Shown here: in pieces, positions 10,650 through 21,994 of the stretch | How positions within the stretch are numbered: position 1 is the first letter of the stretch | Layout: each line of letters begins with the position of its first letter | DNA from: Labia minor | Taxonomy: Eukaryota > Arthropoda > Insecta > Dermaptera > Spongiphoridae | Direction of reading: 5' to 3' | Length of the DNA: 64,000 nt | NCBI GenBank assembly: GCA_963082975.1 | Contig: OY720344.1 | Coordinates: forward strand, 67,670,546-67,734,545 | Position numbers and translations under genes: made by a program | The notes under the pieces: model-generated | Database searches by the model: none | Told to the model about the DNA's origin: nothing | What the model saw: only the letters and a program-made list of their open reading frames with translations

Positions 10650-11455
10650 CATTATAAATAATTCTTGATTGGTTAATATAATTATTAATCATTAATGTAT
10701 TCCTTTATAGAAATATTTCTAATCTCTCGTATTTTTTTTGTTACAGGTAAATTTCAAATAATTCGTCTGATTTCTTTAACTGTAAGTATTTAATAAATTA
10801 TATCGTTAATAATTACTATTTTTTATAAGATAAGAAAATATATAAATATTTCTTTTTATAAAAAATAAATATATATATTTATTACTTCATAATTTTATTG
10901 TACTAACAAAGAGTTTTTTCATGTTTTTACGAAATCAAAATGACAGTATAGTTTGTTTCTCAGTTTATTGGTTCAATCAATTGGAATCAAGCAAATCACA
11001 TTTATGTTAAGTTTACAAATGATCCTACTGTATACATTATTACAGCTTTTCTGTAAAATAACCAATAATGAGGTAAGCAGTATCAATGCTAGAGGAACAA
11101 TATATTGGTTATAATTGATGTCAAACAAATAATAAAATAACAAAACCTAGAAAAACAAATTTTTAGTAATAAATTCTTAATGATAATACATTGAAACAAC
11201 TACGAGTATAATTATATGATATTTCTTAAATTATTTTTTTCTCGGTTATTGTTTAAGGAAAACATATAATATAATTGTTTAAAACTTAAAACTTTCAGGG
11301 TCACCTTAATGAACTGTCACTGTTAAGTTTAAGTTTAATTAATATTTCATGAAAAATTATAATCTCTCTATAAATATTCCTTATTATCTAAAACAGTATA
11401 AGATGCGGCAGAAAATTTAATAGACGAAAATGGTGGGGGTCAAAATTAATAGGGC
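10650..11455. other. AT-rich stretch, no gene seen
   Basis: No sustained frame or recognised repeat. Confidence 0.6.
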
Positions 11456-11458
11456 TAA

Positions 11459-11801
11459 GTCAAATATTTAATAGCAGAGGGGTACAGTATTAACAAAGTA
11501 AATCTTAATATATAAAACGTAGAATTTGAAAATGATGAAAAATTTAAATACTTGGGATCAGTAATCACAAAGGATAATAATATTCGAGAAGAATTTAATT
11601 CGAGGTTATAATCGGGTAACACCTGTTATAATGCAATAAATGGGCTTATATCGTCAAAATTATTATTAAAGGGAATTTTAAAATAAAAATCTATAAAACA
11701 ATTATTTTGATGGGAGAAAATATGAGTTGGATGGATATATTACAGGATAGAGAAATGTTGCTGCTGCCAAGAACTTTTGGATTCCGTAGAGCCACAGAAA
11801 T
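11459..11801 (+). pseudogene. LINE tail fragment, internally deleted (L3)
   Basis: Matches the L4 copy: the segment around NIRE (ATTCGAGAAGAATTT), then the ISSK segment (CTTATATCGTCAAAATT), then a jump to the MGENMSWMD and DRE segments near the 3' end. Ends near the gagccacagaaatagga tail. The central few hundred bases of the tail are missing. Confidence 0.8.
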
Positions 11802-13250
11802 AGGATAGGCCAATGTTCATTTCAAACCAAAATGTATTTAGTAAATTATAGGCTAGTTAGAGAAGATTCATACAAACATAATACTTGTATATCTGTTTAC
11901 TTGATTTTAGATACAAATTATATATTTCCATTTAATTTTATGTTTTTTAACCAAACATTTTCAGAATTCATCTCAAATAACTATGGAGAAATCAAAGATA
12001 AAGTTTGGCAGGGTTTTAAAGGTTGTCTCAAGAGAGTGAGAAAGCATTTTCCTCTTTTATCCAATTGCTACTATCATTTTCTCTTTAATCCAGCTTCTCC
12101 CTTTTCTTTCTACTCATACTATATAACAGAAAATTTATAAGCTTACCATTTATACCGGTTCTAAATAATATTTCAAAATAAAGGGATTAATTAGAGCTGA
12201 CATCTCGCTCTCTAATGACTGACGATTTTGACTGGGTAGAAAAATGATAAGCTAATTAAAAACAAATCCCCTCTCTAGCCCATAAATAACTAATTTCGGC
12301 TATTTAAGAGCTTTCTCATTTAAATTTCTCCTTTCCATTTCAAACAGCTGAGAATACACCATCCATTTAAACTTTATAAATATAAACGTAAACTAGGGTC
12401 GAAGTGAACTTTCATAGAATTTAAAATTGGGTAATCAAAGTCAAATTACCAGCTTCTCTTCCGAATAACAAGGAAAACGGTTCAAGTTTATTAACGTTAT
12501 TGTCATTAGGACACACGGAAATGTTCTTATTTTTTTATTCTTTTTCACTATTAAATTTTTTATCTTTGTTTTTTTAATAGAATATTGAAGTAAAATATTT
12601 TGAATTCATTATTTAATTATTTCAAAATATTTCTAAAATCATTTAATCAAAACTACGTTTATATTTTAATTGGATTAATTTTGAGGTAATTGCAAACACA
12701 TGTCAATTATTTATTTTGATTAATAGAAAAATATTAATTGATTTTATTTATATTTTTCATAATAAAATTGAAATATTGTTAAAAAAATAAATAAATGTGA
12801 ATTATTTATTTGTTTGTTTTACATTTTCATGTTCATATTGCGCAACTTAAGTTTTCAAGGTCAGACATCATACAATAAAATGTGATTTTGTTTTAAATAT
12901 TCTCTAATTTAAGCTACTTAATTACACATAAATTTATAAAATCTAGAATTATTAACTTAATAAAGAAGTCACTTTATTCTTTGAAATCATTTTGAAGGTT
13001 TAAAATTTTGGTATCCTAGGTCCAATTATCTTAGAATTGGAAGTATATTGAAATAATCTCTTATCTAATAAACTCATTGACTGGAATAACAAAAATTAAT
13101 GAGGTGATATTTATAAATATTTTGTATATTTACCATATATTCATTACAATATTCAAATAATTAAATTGTATTTTTATAATAAATTCTTAAAAATATAAAT
13201 AGACTGTTTTTGTAAATAATTTAATGTAAGGTCGTGTTTGTATGTGAGTG
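11802..13250. other. AT-rich stretch, no gene seen
   Basis: An open frame of about 100 codons at 11832-12140 has no codon bias, splice sites or recognisable motif. I regard it as chance. Confidence 0.55.
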
Positions 13251-13332
13251 AATGAAATGAAAGGGAAGGTGGTTAGGCCCACCACGGGACAACAGAAAGC
13301 GATCGATGGTGTCTGTACGCTTTCACACTCAC

Positions 13333-13501
13333 AAGCCACTGCACGGAATCACTATCAATTATCATAATCGGCAAATCATGGTCGTTTTCAAAATCGATCT
13401 CTTTACCATCAGGATAACGTGCTTGCTTGGTTGCCTTAGGTTGGCTAAGCGTGCGATAACAGCGCCCTTTACCCATCCCACTATGTTCATCTAACCAGCT
13501 C
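13333..13501 (-). CDS. candidate internal host exon, unidentified
   Basis: An isolated GC-richer patch. On the minus strand it reads SWLDEHSGMGKGRCYRTLSQ, then PKATKQARYPDGKEIDFEND and HDLPIMIIDSDSVQWL, ending at a good donor-like GTGAGTG (13332-13326). Possible acceptors are AG at 13503-13502 or 13500-13499, with a poor pyrimidine tract. Charged and polar residues alternate as in a real protein. An opposite-strand frame also exists. I cannot name a family. It could be a host exon, a fragment of horizontally acquired DNA (the composition is unlike its neighbours), or a relic of a transposon gene. Confidence 0.35.
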
Positions 13502-13789
13502 CTATTTTACATAGTCGATACTCTTTTCAGATTCACCTTCATGTACTGATAAGATGTAAACATGTTGTCATCATTTAGAAAATCAGGTGGTGGTTATTTA
13601 TAAATATAAATACACTAATAGCATACAAGGAAACAAAATATTGCAATAACTTATCATTAATTCTAAATAGATAAAGATTTAACAAAATTTAGCACAATTC
13701 AATAAATTCTTTGAAAATACAAATATACAAATATAATATACAAATATTATTAACATTATTATGTTAATTTATTTATACTAAAAATATAT

Positions 13790-13866
13790 AACCACATTCC
13801 TTGAGGCCGTTTTTATTCTAAGCCAACTCCATTCAATTTCTACTCTCTCCCAATTCTCTCATAATT
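13790..13866 (-). pseudogene. LINE 3'-end fragment (L7)
   Basis: The reverse complement (GAGAGAATTGGGAGAGAGTA ... AGGAATGTGGTT) is a degenerate version of the segment just upstream of the tail in copy L4. Confidence 0.6.
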
Positions 13867-16030
13867 AATTAATAATATCGTCATAAAGTTAATGATAAAG
13901 ATATAATTAATTTAATGAAATTTTTAAATTTGTTAATAAATTTATTTTAAATTCACAATTACAATAATTTAATAAATATATATATATATCTTTGATAACA
14001 TTAACATTTATAGAGATTTATTTCACGCTTATCATATCTTTAGTAAAAATTTAATCGGTATCATATTCCATTTAATATCATTATTGATTAATTATTTTAA
14101 GGTAACATGAAGTTGATCAGAAGTTAATTGATAATTGCATTTCCAATTAAGCCACGACATGTTTATAGTAGAATCAAATTATGAATGCGATTTTTTGTTC
14201 TTTATTTAATAAAGTTAAATAATAATTATAGAGTGTAATTATTAATTTTAAATAATTTAATTTTTGTACTTATTTTTGAGTATGCAATTTTCTTATGGGG
14301 AAAATTAATCAATACAATCATAAATTCAGTAACAAGAACAATAAAATTTTGTTATTTTTATAGAATAATATTTTAAATATAAAAAAAAATGATTCGTGAT
14401 CCTTGTTAGTTCGTTTCATGTAAAATTAATTTATTCAATATTTATTTATTTAGGATTTATTCAAAATAAATTCAATCTGTTAGCTGACCGACCCATGAAA
14501 AAAATCTAATTAAAATTATTGAAATAGAGTTCATTTTTATTTTATTCAATTAATAAATTTATTAAATATATATTTTTGTCAATTGACAATATGACTGAAA
14601 ATAATTATAAAAATTAATTATATGTAATTTTTCAATTATTGTGAATGGTGAAATTTATATCCGATAAATCCGATAATTAAAATAAGAAAATAAGAATCAA
14701 TTAATTTATTTTTCTTGAAATATACAAGCTTACATTCGTTTTCAAATACAGTTTGATTTCTTAAATTAATTTTAATTTTAAATTATAATTTTTTTTTTAT
14801 TAATTTATTAGAAGCATTTTTACAGAAAAATACAAAAGACTTACAAAATAACTAATAAGTATTGTTAGTTAATATTGAAATATAAAACGAATTCAATGGA
14901 AGTCTTCTTCAAAGTTTTATAAAATAAATTTCAAAATAATTTTATATAGTTTAGAAACTTTGTTCTGTGTAAGCATTTTCCAAAGTTCAATATAAAATTA
15001 AAAAAGAAAAAATTGAAAGTTGAAAAAAACATTTTTATAATTTCATTGGACTTTATTTTTTCAAAATACTGAAATTTGTATTTATGTTGGCCATTTCTAA
15101 TATTATATAATATTTAATTGAAAATACTAATTGTATAATGTTTAGATATTTAGATTAATGGAGTTTTTTAATATTGTTTTATATTTTAAATATCTGGTTG
15201 TAAATAATCAGTGGTTATTTCAAGAATGTACTAGTTAAACGAATTCTAACTTTGCCCTCTAATATTCCAATAAAATAAACCATGGCTTGTGGCTAACACT
15301 GTTTTAGATAATTGAGACAACTTGGAAGAATTCCAAATTTCATTCCAAATTCGGAGGACAATATATTGAGCCTAGAATGTTTTCTCTGGAATGTTTTTTC
15401 ATTACTTGGATGGCTTTACAACTTTACAAATTTAATATTTACATTCTATGAAAAATGAGAGTTATATATTTTATATATATATATATTCAATGTAATAATA
15501 ATTTGCTTTTTTCGCAATTAGTTAATCATGACAAATGATAGTAGGATAAAAGCAACGGTTATTATACATATATAAATTGGTAAATTATGGAACATATAAT
15601 AAAGACTCTGCAAAGTTTACACTTTGATAATAAATTTATTTTGTTCAAAATAAAAAAAAAACCTTTAAATTATATAACCTTATCAAGTAAAAAATAATTT
15701 ATTAATAGTAATTGAATTAATAAATTATTAATTTACATTTAAATAAAGAATAAGGTTAAATCATTTCATATTAAAAAACACACGAAGATTCCAAAAAAGC
15801 CTAAATTCTAACCAATCACATTTTAGGCTTTCAAAGATTTAAATAAATAATTAAATTATCCTAACTACTCTTAGTATAAGACTATCTATTTTTTTCTTTA
15901 TTTTTCTTTATTTGATTTGTTATGTTTACAGTCATGAAAGTCCTGCATCTACTCGTATTAATATATAATAATTTATTTTTAAAAATTAACAAACGATTTA
16001 TATTTTTTAAATTTCATTTCATCAAGAAAT
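13867..16030. other. AT-rich stretch, no gene seen
   Basis: Very AT-rich, without a sustained frame or recognised repeat. Confidence 0.6.
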
Positions 16031-16249
16031 AAATCTGGAGTATCTCCACTCGACTATCTCGCAAATTTGAATTGTATTATTTTAAGTCAAAATTAAAAAA
16101 GTAATTCCGGTACTTTCAGCGATTCAATCAAGCTGAAAATCTAAATATAAAGGGTGTTCGGGATAAATTTGACAGTTTCGTAAGGAAAAAGAAAATCTTC
16201 TTTCTAACTATTAAATTTAATGAATTGACAAAAAAATTTACAGGCAGAG

Positions 16250-16933
16250 TAAATTACAATCAGAGTAAATTAAATCAAAATAACCACCATTAGCATCGAT
16301 CATAGCTTCAATCCTGCTTCGGAACCTCGAACAAACTGATGCTACAGTCTCTCTGAGAAGGGCCTCAAAAACTGCTTTAATTTTACCATAAAATGGGCTT
16401 TTGTATTACTGGAAGTATGATTGGTGTCTTTTTTTTTTCAAATGTGCCACATACAAAATAATGCATGGGGTTAAGGTCTGGGGAGTTTGGAGGCCAAACA
16501 TTTGGATTGGTGAAGTCGTAGAAATTTCCAGATAACTATTTTCTGTGAGTAGCTGAACTTTAAGGCGCTTGTATGAATTGTAGCGAAGGTCTTCATTGAG
16601 TGTAAGCTTCATAGTAGAGGTTGCAACATTCATTTCACGTGACAAAGCCCGAATTCCAATGCCAGAGTTCTTTAACACCTGTTTCTGCAGATTTACGAGG
16701 ATTTCTGCTGTACAAACGCAATCAGATCGTCTACTTGGGATCTTTCTTCTTTCTACATCCTCCTAGTCACCATTGCAAGTCTCTAGTTTATGCATGATTG
16801 TTTTTATTGTGTTCAGGGAGCTTTGGGTATTAGTCATAAAATCCTTATTTTGATGGCCGGCGCGTATCATCATGATGCAAGTTATTCTCTTCCATGATTC
16901 AGGTGGCTTCCAGTCATCCAATCTTTCTGCCAT
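16250..16933 (-). pseudogene. mariner-type transposase pseudogene
   Basis: The ATG at 16933-16931 begins MAERLDDWKPPESWKRITCI. A TAG stop interrupts the frame at 16765-16763. The frame then continues with the helix-turn-helix region GIGIRALSREMNVATSTMKL and NEDLRYNSYKR. After LLTEN the sequence jumps to the catalytic end: WPPNSPDLNPMHYFVCGTF is legible in another frame at about 16510-16450, followed by a decayed tail. The middle of the catalytic domain, with the first two Asp residues, is gone. The protein would have cut and joined the element's own ends. It is certainly inactive. The wording of the N-terminal part is close to transposases I associate with copepods. Confidence 0.85.
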
Positions 16934-17000
16934 CTTTTATATGAATAAAGAAAGGTTCAAACTTTTAAATGAGTAGTAGTTTATGTTAATACCTCTAACC

Positions 17001-17372
17001 CAGGGCCGGCCCTAGAGCCGAGCCAGTAAGGCCATGGCTCGGGGCGCTTGGCTGGCAGGGGCGCCATTATGAAAAAAAAATTAATCCTTCGCAAGATATC
17101 AGGGCTTATAAGACTTAATAGTAAATAAAAAATTATGGTACGCAATAAAAAAATTGCGTTTATTTAAAATAAGTAGTAAATTATTACATTTTTAAAAATA
17201 TAATGTTGATATCATACCAAGATATCTCCTTTTTAGGAAGATAAATAAAAATATTTTTTTAATAACAAACAAAAATTTTTTAGTTGATTCTTTTTTTTTT
17301 TGCTTGTTAAAACATATGGGGCGAACTTTAGACCCTTGGCCTAGGGCGCCATAAGAGCTCGGGCCGTGCCTG
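17001..17372. mobile_element. hAT-type MITE, 372 bp (CAGGGCCGGCCC family)
   Basis: Ends CAGGGCCGGCCC and (reverse complement) CAGGCACGGCCC are flanked by an exact 8-bp duplication CTCTAACC (16993-17000 and 17373-17380). The subterminal parts are GC-rich (GGGGCGC near the left end, GGGCGCC near the right) and the centre is AT-rich. It has no coding capacity. It lies inside the mariner, so it is the youngest layer of this nest. Confidence 0.93.
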
Positions 17373-17794
17373 CTCTAACCTACAGAAAAATATAATCAAT
17401 TATAAATATGTCAAATTTATCCCGAACACCCTGTATATATAGCAGTTTTATACAATTTTTAATCATGTGAAAAACTATCAAATATATATCTTTAATTTTA
17501 CGGTGAGTGTAGAGGAAAAAAAAATGAAATCATGGAAGGCGATGACCCACTTCCGATTGAGCTACATTTCTCAAAAGTTGATAGAAACTACAAATTTTGA
17601 ATAATGCCCGTGTAACAAATTGCATTATTCAAGCTCAAACTGTTTTTGCGTAATCTTGGCTACATACACACATACACACACAGACATTATTAGTGAAAAT
17701 GACTCAAGAACCTTCAAAACGTATAAAAACATCAAAATCTCGATATCGAAAATTTTCGTGATCGCAATACTTTCTCTGGCGAGATAGTAAAAAT

Positions 17795-19121
17795 AACAAT
17801 CAATAAAATTTAAAAGAAAGAATTTTACACCACAACTAGAAAATCCAAAACATTCTTTCTTAATATGTACTATTTTTTGTACACTATTCCTGGGAATATG
17901 ATATCCATTACTTTTTTAAATATATTTTTAATTTATATTTTATTAAAACATACTCTTTAAATACATTTACATTTTAAAGTAACTAAAGTAAATAATACTT
18001 TAAAAATTTTATCTTGAAAAGCTTGTAAATTTTTTTCCTATATTCTAAAATTATTCAATTTTTAAAATACTCTTTTATTTCATTGTTAAATAAAAAAAAT
18101 TATGTTATATATTCGTAGTAGAAATTATAAAATACTCTTGAAAAATACTAATTATTTCAAACATTTTTATTATTTTAAGCTTATATATATATTAATTAAA
18201 ATTATTTTTTTATAATTTTATATTTAATACCATTTTACATTTATTATATTATTTTAATTATTTCTTTGTTTTTTTAATGAAAATATATGGATATTATTTA
18301 AGGGAATAATTTCCATCTAGAATATTCATACATTAGTAATAAAATTACACAATCACGTGACAATGACATGACTAGCATGGCTTCTTTTAATTAGAACAAT
18401 CAAGAAGGAATGCTCATTACTATTATTAGATGCATCATTTAAATCTTAAGTCACGCAGACGATTAAACTTCTCATTAAAAACAATTTATAATAAAAAAGA
18501 CTTGAAAAAAAAAGAATTAATATAATTACAAAATGGTAAAGTTTAGTATATTAAAAAATGCCTTCACTATAATATATATAATTTACATTAATATAACATA
18601 TTCTTATTATGATGATGATAATAATAATAATAATAATAACATAACAGGTCTTTTCTTTGAATAATAAAGATATAAAATCCATCTCTTTTTTTGCATTGTT
18701 TTAAAGGGTGTTAGGCAAGTCTGCAATTGAGAGAAAGAAAGTAAAGGGGGAAGTAGGGTATGGGGCTTGTGTAGAAAATAGAGACCTCTATTCTCAAATA
18801 CTTCAATAGAGATGAGGTCAGAGAGAACATGACTTGGCTAAGAGGGATGTTCGGAGAAGATAGATGAAAGGGAGGAATTGACAAAAGAAAGGGAAAGCAA
18901 AACCAGACGATGCTTGAAATCCTGTTGAAGTCATCCAGACACAAAACATATCCTTTTTCTTTTGAAATATGAATTAATATCTGTGTAAATTTTTTAATTT
19001 TCTCATCTCATTTAATATATAATCTTATTATTGGTATTTTTCAAAATAAATTCTATTAAATTTATAATGCATACATTTTATGTTATATATTATATAAAGA
19101 AATATAAATTTTTAACATTTC

Positions 19122-19150
<29 letters not shown>
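17795..19150. other. AT-rich stretch, no gene seen
   Basis: Contains a (GAT/AAT)n run at 18609-18640. A purine-rich patch at 18715-18945 has a 77-codon open frame without recognisable features. A (TA)n run lies at about 19120-19147. Confidence 0.55.
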
Positions 19151-19154
<4 letters not shown>

Positions 19155-19156
19155 GT

Positions 19157-19398
19157 ACCGGGACCCCGAGCCTCGGTTTGGTACTTAAGTTAAAAAAAAT
19201 GATTCATTATTATTGGGTTTGGCTGGTAATATTAATACATGGGATACCGAGCTGTTGCTCGAAAAAATATTTAGACATTATTATAGACATTTTCATTCTG
19301 TAAATTAAATAATTTTATTTCATTTAAATAAATATCTATTTTTAAATAATTTTTCTCTCTACATTATTTATCTAATTCTGACAATATATTAAGATCAC
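19157..19398 (+). mobile_element. family D 5' module, first of three in tandem
   Basis: ACCGGGACCCCGAGCCTCGG starts the module. Then come a TTAAGTTAAAAAAAATG spacer, GGCTGGTAATATTAATAC and a second GGGATACCGAGC. The rest (19260-19398) is an AT-rich segment that is found in the same position in the minus-strand copy at 36031-36155, so this joint is inherited. In this copy the first hairpin is damaged (CGGTTTGG instead of CGGCTCGG). Confidence 0.85.
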
Positions 19399-19587
19399 AC
19401 CGGGACCCCGAGCCTCGGCTAGGTAATTAAGTTAAAAAAAAATAATTCATTATTATATTGGGTTTGGCTGGTAATATTATACTTGGGACACCGAGCTGAT
19501 ATACAATTCTTTAATTATTTATTACAATTATTAAATGTTGCATCATTGCATGGAACTTGGGGTCCTCAATAATACATAAATATGTAT
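19399..19587 (+). mobile_element. family D 5' module, second
   Basis: The same module again, with hairpin CCGAGCCTCGGCT, followed by a segment ending CTTGGGGTCCTCAATAATAC. That segment also occurs on the minus strand at about 37340-37420 in copy D3. Confidence 0.85.
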
Positions 19588-20685
19588 ACCGGGACCCCGA
19601 GCCTCGGCTCGGTACTTAAGTTAAAAAAAATGATTCATTATTATTGGATTTGGCTGGTAATATTAATACCTGGGACACCGAGCTCGCTCTACCCTTTAAA
19701 AAATATTGATATACAATTCTTTAATTATTTATTACAATTATTAAATGTATTAAATAATATTTTATTGAAAAAATATTAAAAATTATAAAACTATCTAAAA
19801 CTTAATTAATAAAAGAACAATGAATAAATAAATCACTAAAATAGATAAAAAACAAAATGCACGCGGCGAGTTTCGATCCTTCGAACTCGGGGAGTAAAAA
19901 CAATTGTTCTTACCGCTGGTCTATGATATATTTTGATAATTAGAAAGATATTTTTACCATCTTTCAAAGACATTTATTTGTTTTGTTGTTTTTTTTTGAG
20001 AGAGATTAAAAAAATATATATATATTTTATTAAAAATAAATATTTTTAATTTTATTTCGAAATTAAATAATGAATTTTATTTTAAAATATTTTAAATATT
20101 TAAAAAAAAAGCGGGAGTAAAATTTCAATATGAATGTCATATGTCATCGATAAATAATAAATAATATTAATAAATATTAAATTTAATAAAAGAACAATGA
20201 ATAAATAAATATAAAATAGTAATTTATTAATTAATTTATTAAAAAATAATAGATTAAAAAAAAAAAAAAAATTATTTCAAAACCATTTTTTATTTTGTTG
20301 TTATTTTTTTTTTTGAGAGAGATTAATAAATATATATATATATTTTATTAAAAATAAATATTTTTAATTTTATTTCGAAATTAAATAATAAATTTTAAAA
20401 TATTTTAAATATAAAAAAAATATTAATACAAAATTAAAAAAAGGCGGGAGTAAAATTTCAAAATGGATGCCATTTACGTCACCCATATATAATTTTCAAT
20501 TAAGAAATTAATAATGAAGCTGTAAGTTTCAAGAGATGTGATCAATAAAACTCAATTTTTCTTTATAAATACTATATCTAGTGTGAATTTGAAAAAAATC
20601 GTTAGAGCGGTTTTTGAGAACCAATGGTTATAGATAAATATATAGATATATAGATACAATTTTAGCTAGCATAATAAGATAAGAT
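19588..20685 (+). mobile_element. family D element, longest copy (D1)
   Basis: Begins with the module hairpin CCGAGCCTCGGCTCGG. It continues through a tRNA-like segment on the minus strand (about 19866-19926), a tandem duplication (about 19805-20180 and 20185-20465, both with GAGAGAGATTAA and GGGAGTAAAATTTCAA), the core AATCGTTAGAGCGGTTTTTG, and an ATAGATATATAGATA microsatellite. It ends TTTTAGCTAGCATAATAAGA. No protein is encoded. The three tandem 5' modules suggest a multimer made by rolling-circle replication, but this is inference. Confidence 0.85.
19866..19926 (-). ncRNA. tRNA-like pol III promoter inside family D
   Basis: On the minus strand, TAGACCAGCGG (19923-19913) fits the tRNA A box and GGATCGAAACTC (19879-19868) fits the B box. 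Their spacing is as in a tRNA. The same arrangement occurs on the plus strand of the inverted copy at 35507-35561. It resembles the head of a tRNA-derived SINE embedded in a DNA-type element. No cloverleaf with intact acceptor ends is visible, so it is not a working tRNA. Confidence 0.6.
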
Positions 20686-20689
20686 AGAA

Positions 20690-21125
20690 ATATACAATTC
20701 ACAAAAATAGATTGTGGGTGTATATATTATTAATTTATTTATATAGTAAAAGATAAATTTTAAAATTCGCTGAATTAATTATGACAATAATTGTCAATCA
20801 AAAAGGAAAAAGAAGAAAGGAAAGACAGAATTTCAAACGAGAATAAAATGTCATTATACATTATTTTGGTTGAGAATATTTGTTCATACAATATAATACG
20901 AATAATAATATTATGTAATGAAATGTAATATTCGATAAAGATTTATAGAAAGGGAAAATATATAAAATAATTTTTATTTTCATTTTTTAATATTTGATTA
21001 ATTATCTTAAGGTAAGTTCTGAATTAAATTAAGAAATTACGCATAACTATATTATTTTATGACAATTGTGAAATACACTTTTATGTTCAACAATGACCTT
21101 TAAGAGAATTAAGAATTTTATATTA
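20690..21125. other. AT-rich stretch, no gene seen
   Basis: No frame or repeat recognised apart from short simple runs. Confidence 0.5.
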
Positions 21126-21990
21126 TCTATCTATCTCTATGGCTCTACAGAACTCGAAAGTTCTTGGCCGCAGCAACCACATTTCTCCAAGTCTCCTTAT
21201 CCTGAGCTACAACCATCTAACTTCTACCCTCTCCTATCTCTCTCACGTCCCTTCCTACATTGTCTACCCACTGCGTCTTTGGTTTACCATGCGGACGTTT
21301 TCCAATCGGTCTCCCCACCAATATCTTTTTTCTCTCCCATTCTAGCTACGTGCCCCGCCTATCGCAGCCTTCTCGTTTTAATAACCCTAACTATTTCTGG
21401 AGATACATCGAGGTCATGCAATTCCTCGTATGCAGTCTCCGCCATTCCCCGGTGACCTCATCTTTCTTTGGCCCATAAATACTGCGAAGAATTCTCTTCT
21501 CAAATACTCTAAATCTACTCTCGTCTTCAAGGGTCATAGATTATGTCTCACACCAATATAATACAATTTTTTATAAATTTTAATTTTGGTTCCCTTTGAT
21601 AATAATTCTGACGAGATAAGCCTCTTTACTGCATGATAACAGGCGTTACCTGATTGCAACCTCGATTTAAATTCTTCTCGAATATTATTATCCTTCGTGG
21701 TTACAGAACCTAAGTATTTCAATTATTCTACATTTTCAAACTCTACGTTTTGTATGTTCAGACCTTGTGTGTTATTACTGTTCCTCTCTGTTACTAAATA
21801 TTTTATCTTATCGCTATTAATTTCAAGTCCCTCCTCTTTTCTTAAATCGATTAATTTTTCTACACTATTTTTAATTCCATTGCCGAATCTCCTATTATAT
21901 TTAAGTCGTCTGCGTAACCTAATATTTGAACTTTTTTGCTTAATTGGTTTCCGTTTGATTTCTCCCCGATTTGTCTAAACACATATCCAT
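21126..21990 (-). pseudogene. LINE, 3' part with reverse transcriptase tail (L4)
   Basis: The longest copy of this LINE. On the minus strand the reverse transcriptase motif YADD is legible at 21916-21905, within LGYADDLNIIGDS. Then come NIREEFKSRLQSGNACYHAV, the ISSELLSKGTKIKIY segment, FEKRILRSIYGPKKDEVT, the RVIKTRRLR and GHVARMG segments, and the tail VVAAAKNFRVL followed by gagatagatagata. Several frameshifts and stops break it, and the 5' part with the endonuclease is missing. This 3'-biased pattern is what target-primed reverse transcription leaves. The C-terminal block is typical of arthropod endonuclease-reverse transcriptase (RTE-like) LINEs; the exact clade is uncertain. Confidence 0.85.
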
Positions 21991-21994
21991 CTGA

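Larger units (their letters stand above)
16150..17433 (-). mobile_element. Tc1/mariner-type transposon, non-functional
   Basis: Inverted ends AGGGTGTTCGGGATAAATTT (from 16151) and its complement ending at 17432, each one base inside the element, are flanked by TA dinucleotides (16148-16149 and 17434-17435). The element carries a dead transposase on the minus strand and a MITE insertion. Without the 380 bases of MITE plus duplicated site it is about 900 bp, shorter than the usual 1.2-1.3 kb, so the transposase is internally deleted. Confidence 0.92.
16033..17790 (+). mobile_element. family B element (B3) interrupted by a mariner
   Basis: The left part (16033-16149) has the hairpin GGAGTATCTCCACTC and ACTATCTCGC. 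The right part (17434-17790) resumes at the TATATATAGCAG segment and ends in the hairpin TTTCTCTGGCGAGATAGTAA. Copy B1 (22854-23470) is uninterrupted at this point, so it shows the empty site. The 3' microsatellite is reduced to a short ACACATACACACACA run. Confidence 0.92.

Noticed and set aside
11832..12140. 102-codon plus-strand frame
   Set aside because: AT-rich, hydrophobic/aromatic composition without splice sites or motif. Chance frames of this size are expected in this much sequence.
19031..19303. Open frames through the family D modules (19031-19303, 19582-19779)
   Set aside because: The shared peptide GTPSLG arises from the hairpin module. The frames end in different ways and run into AT-rich DNA.
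21093..21478. Plus-strand frames of 68-120 codons opposite the LINE
   Set aside because: The minus strand holds the reverse transcriptase tail; these are its antisense.
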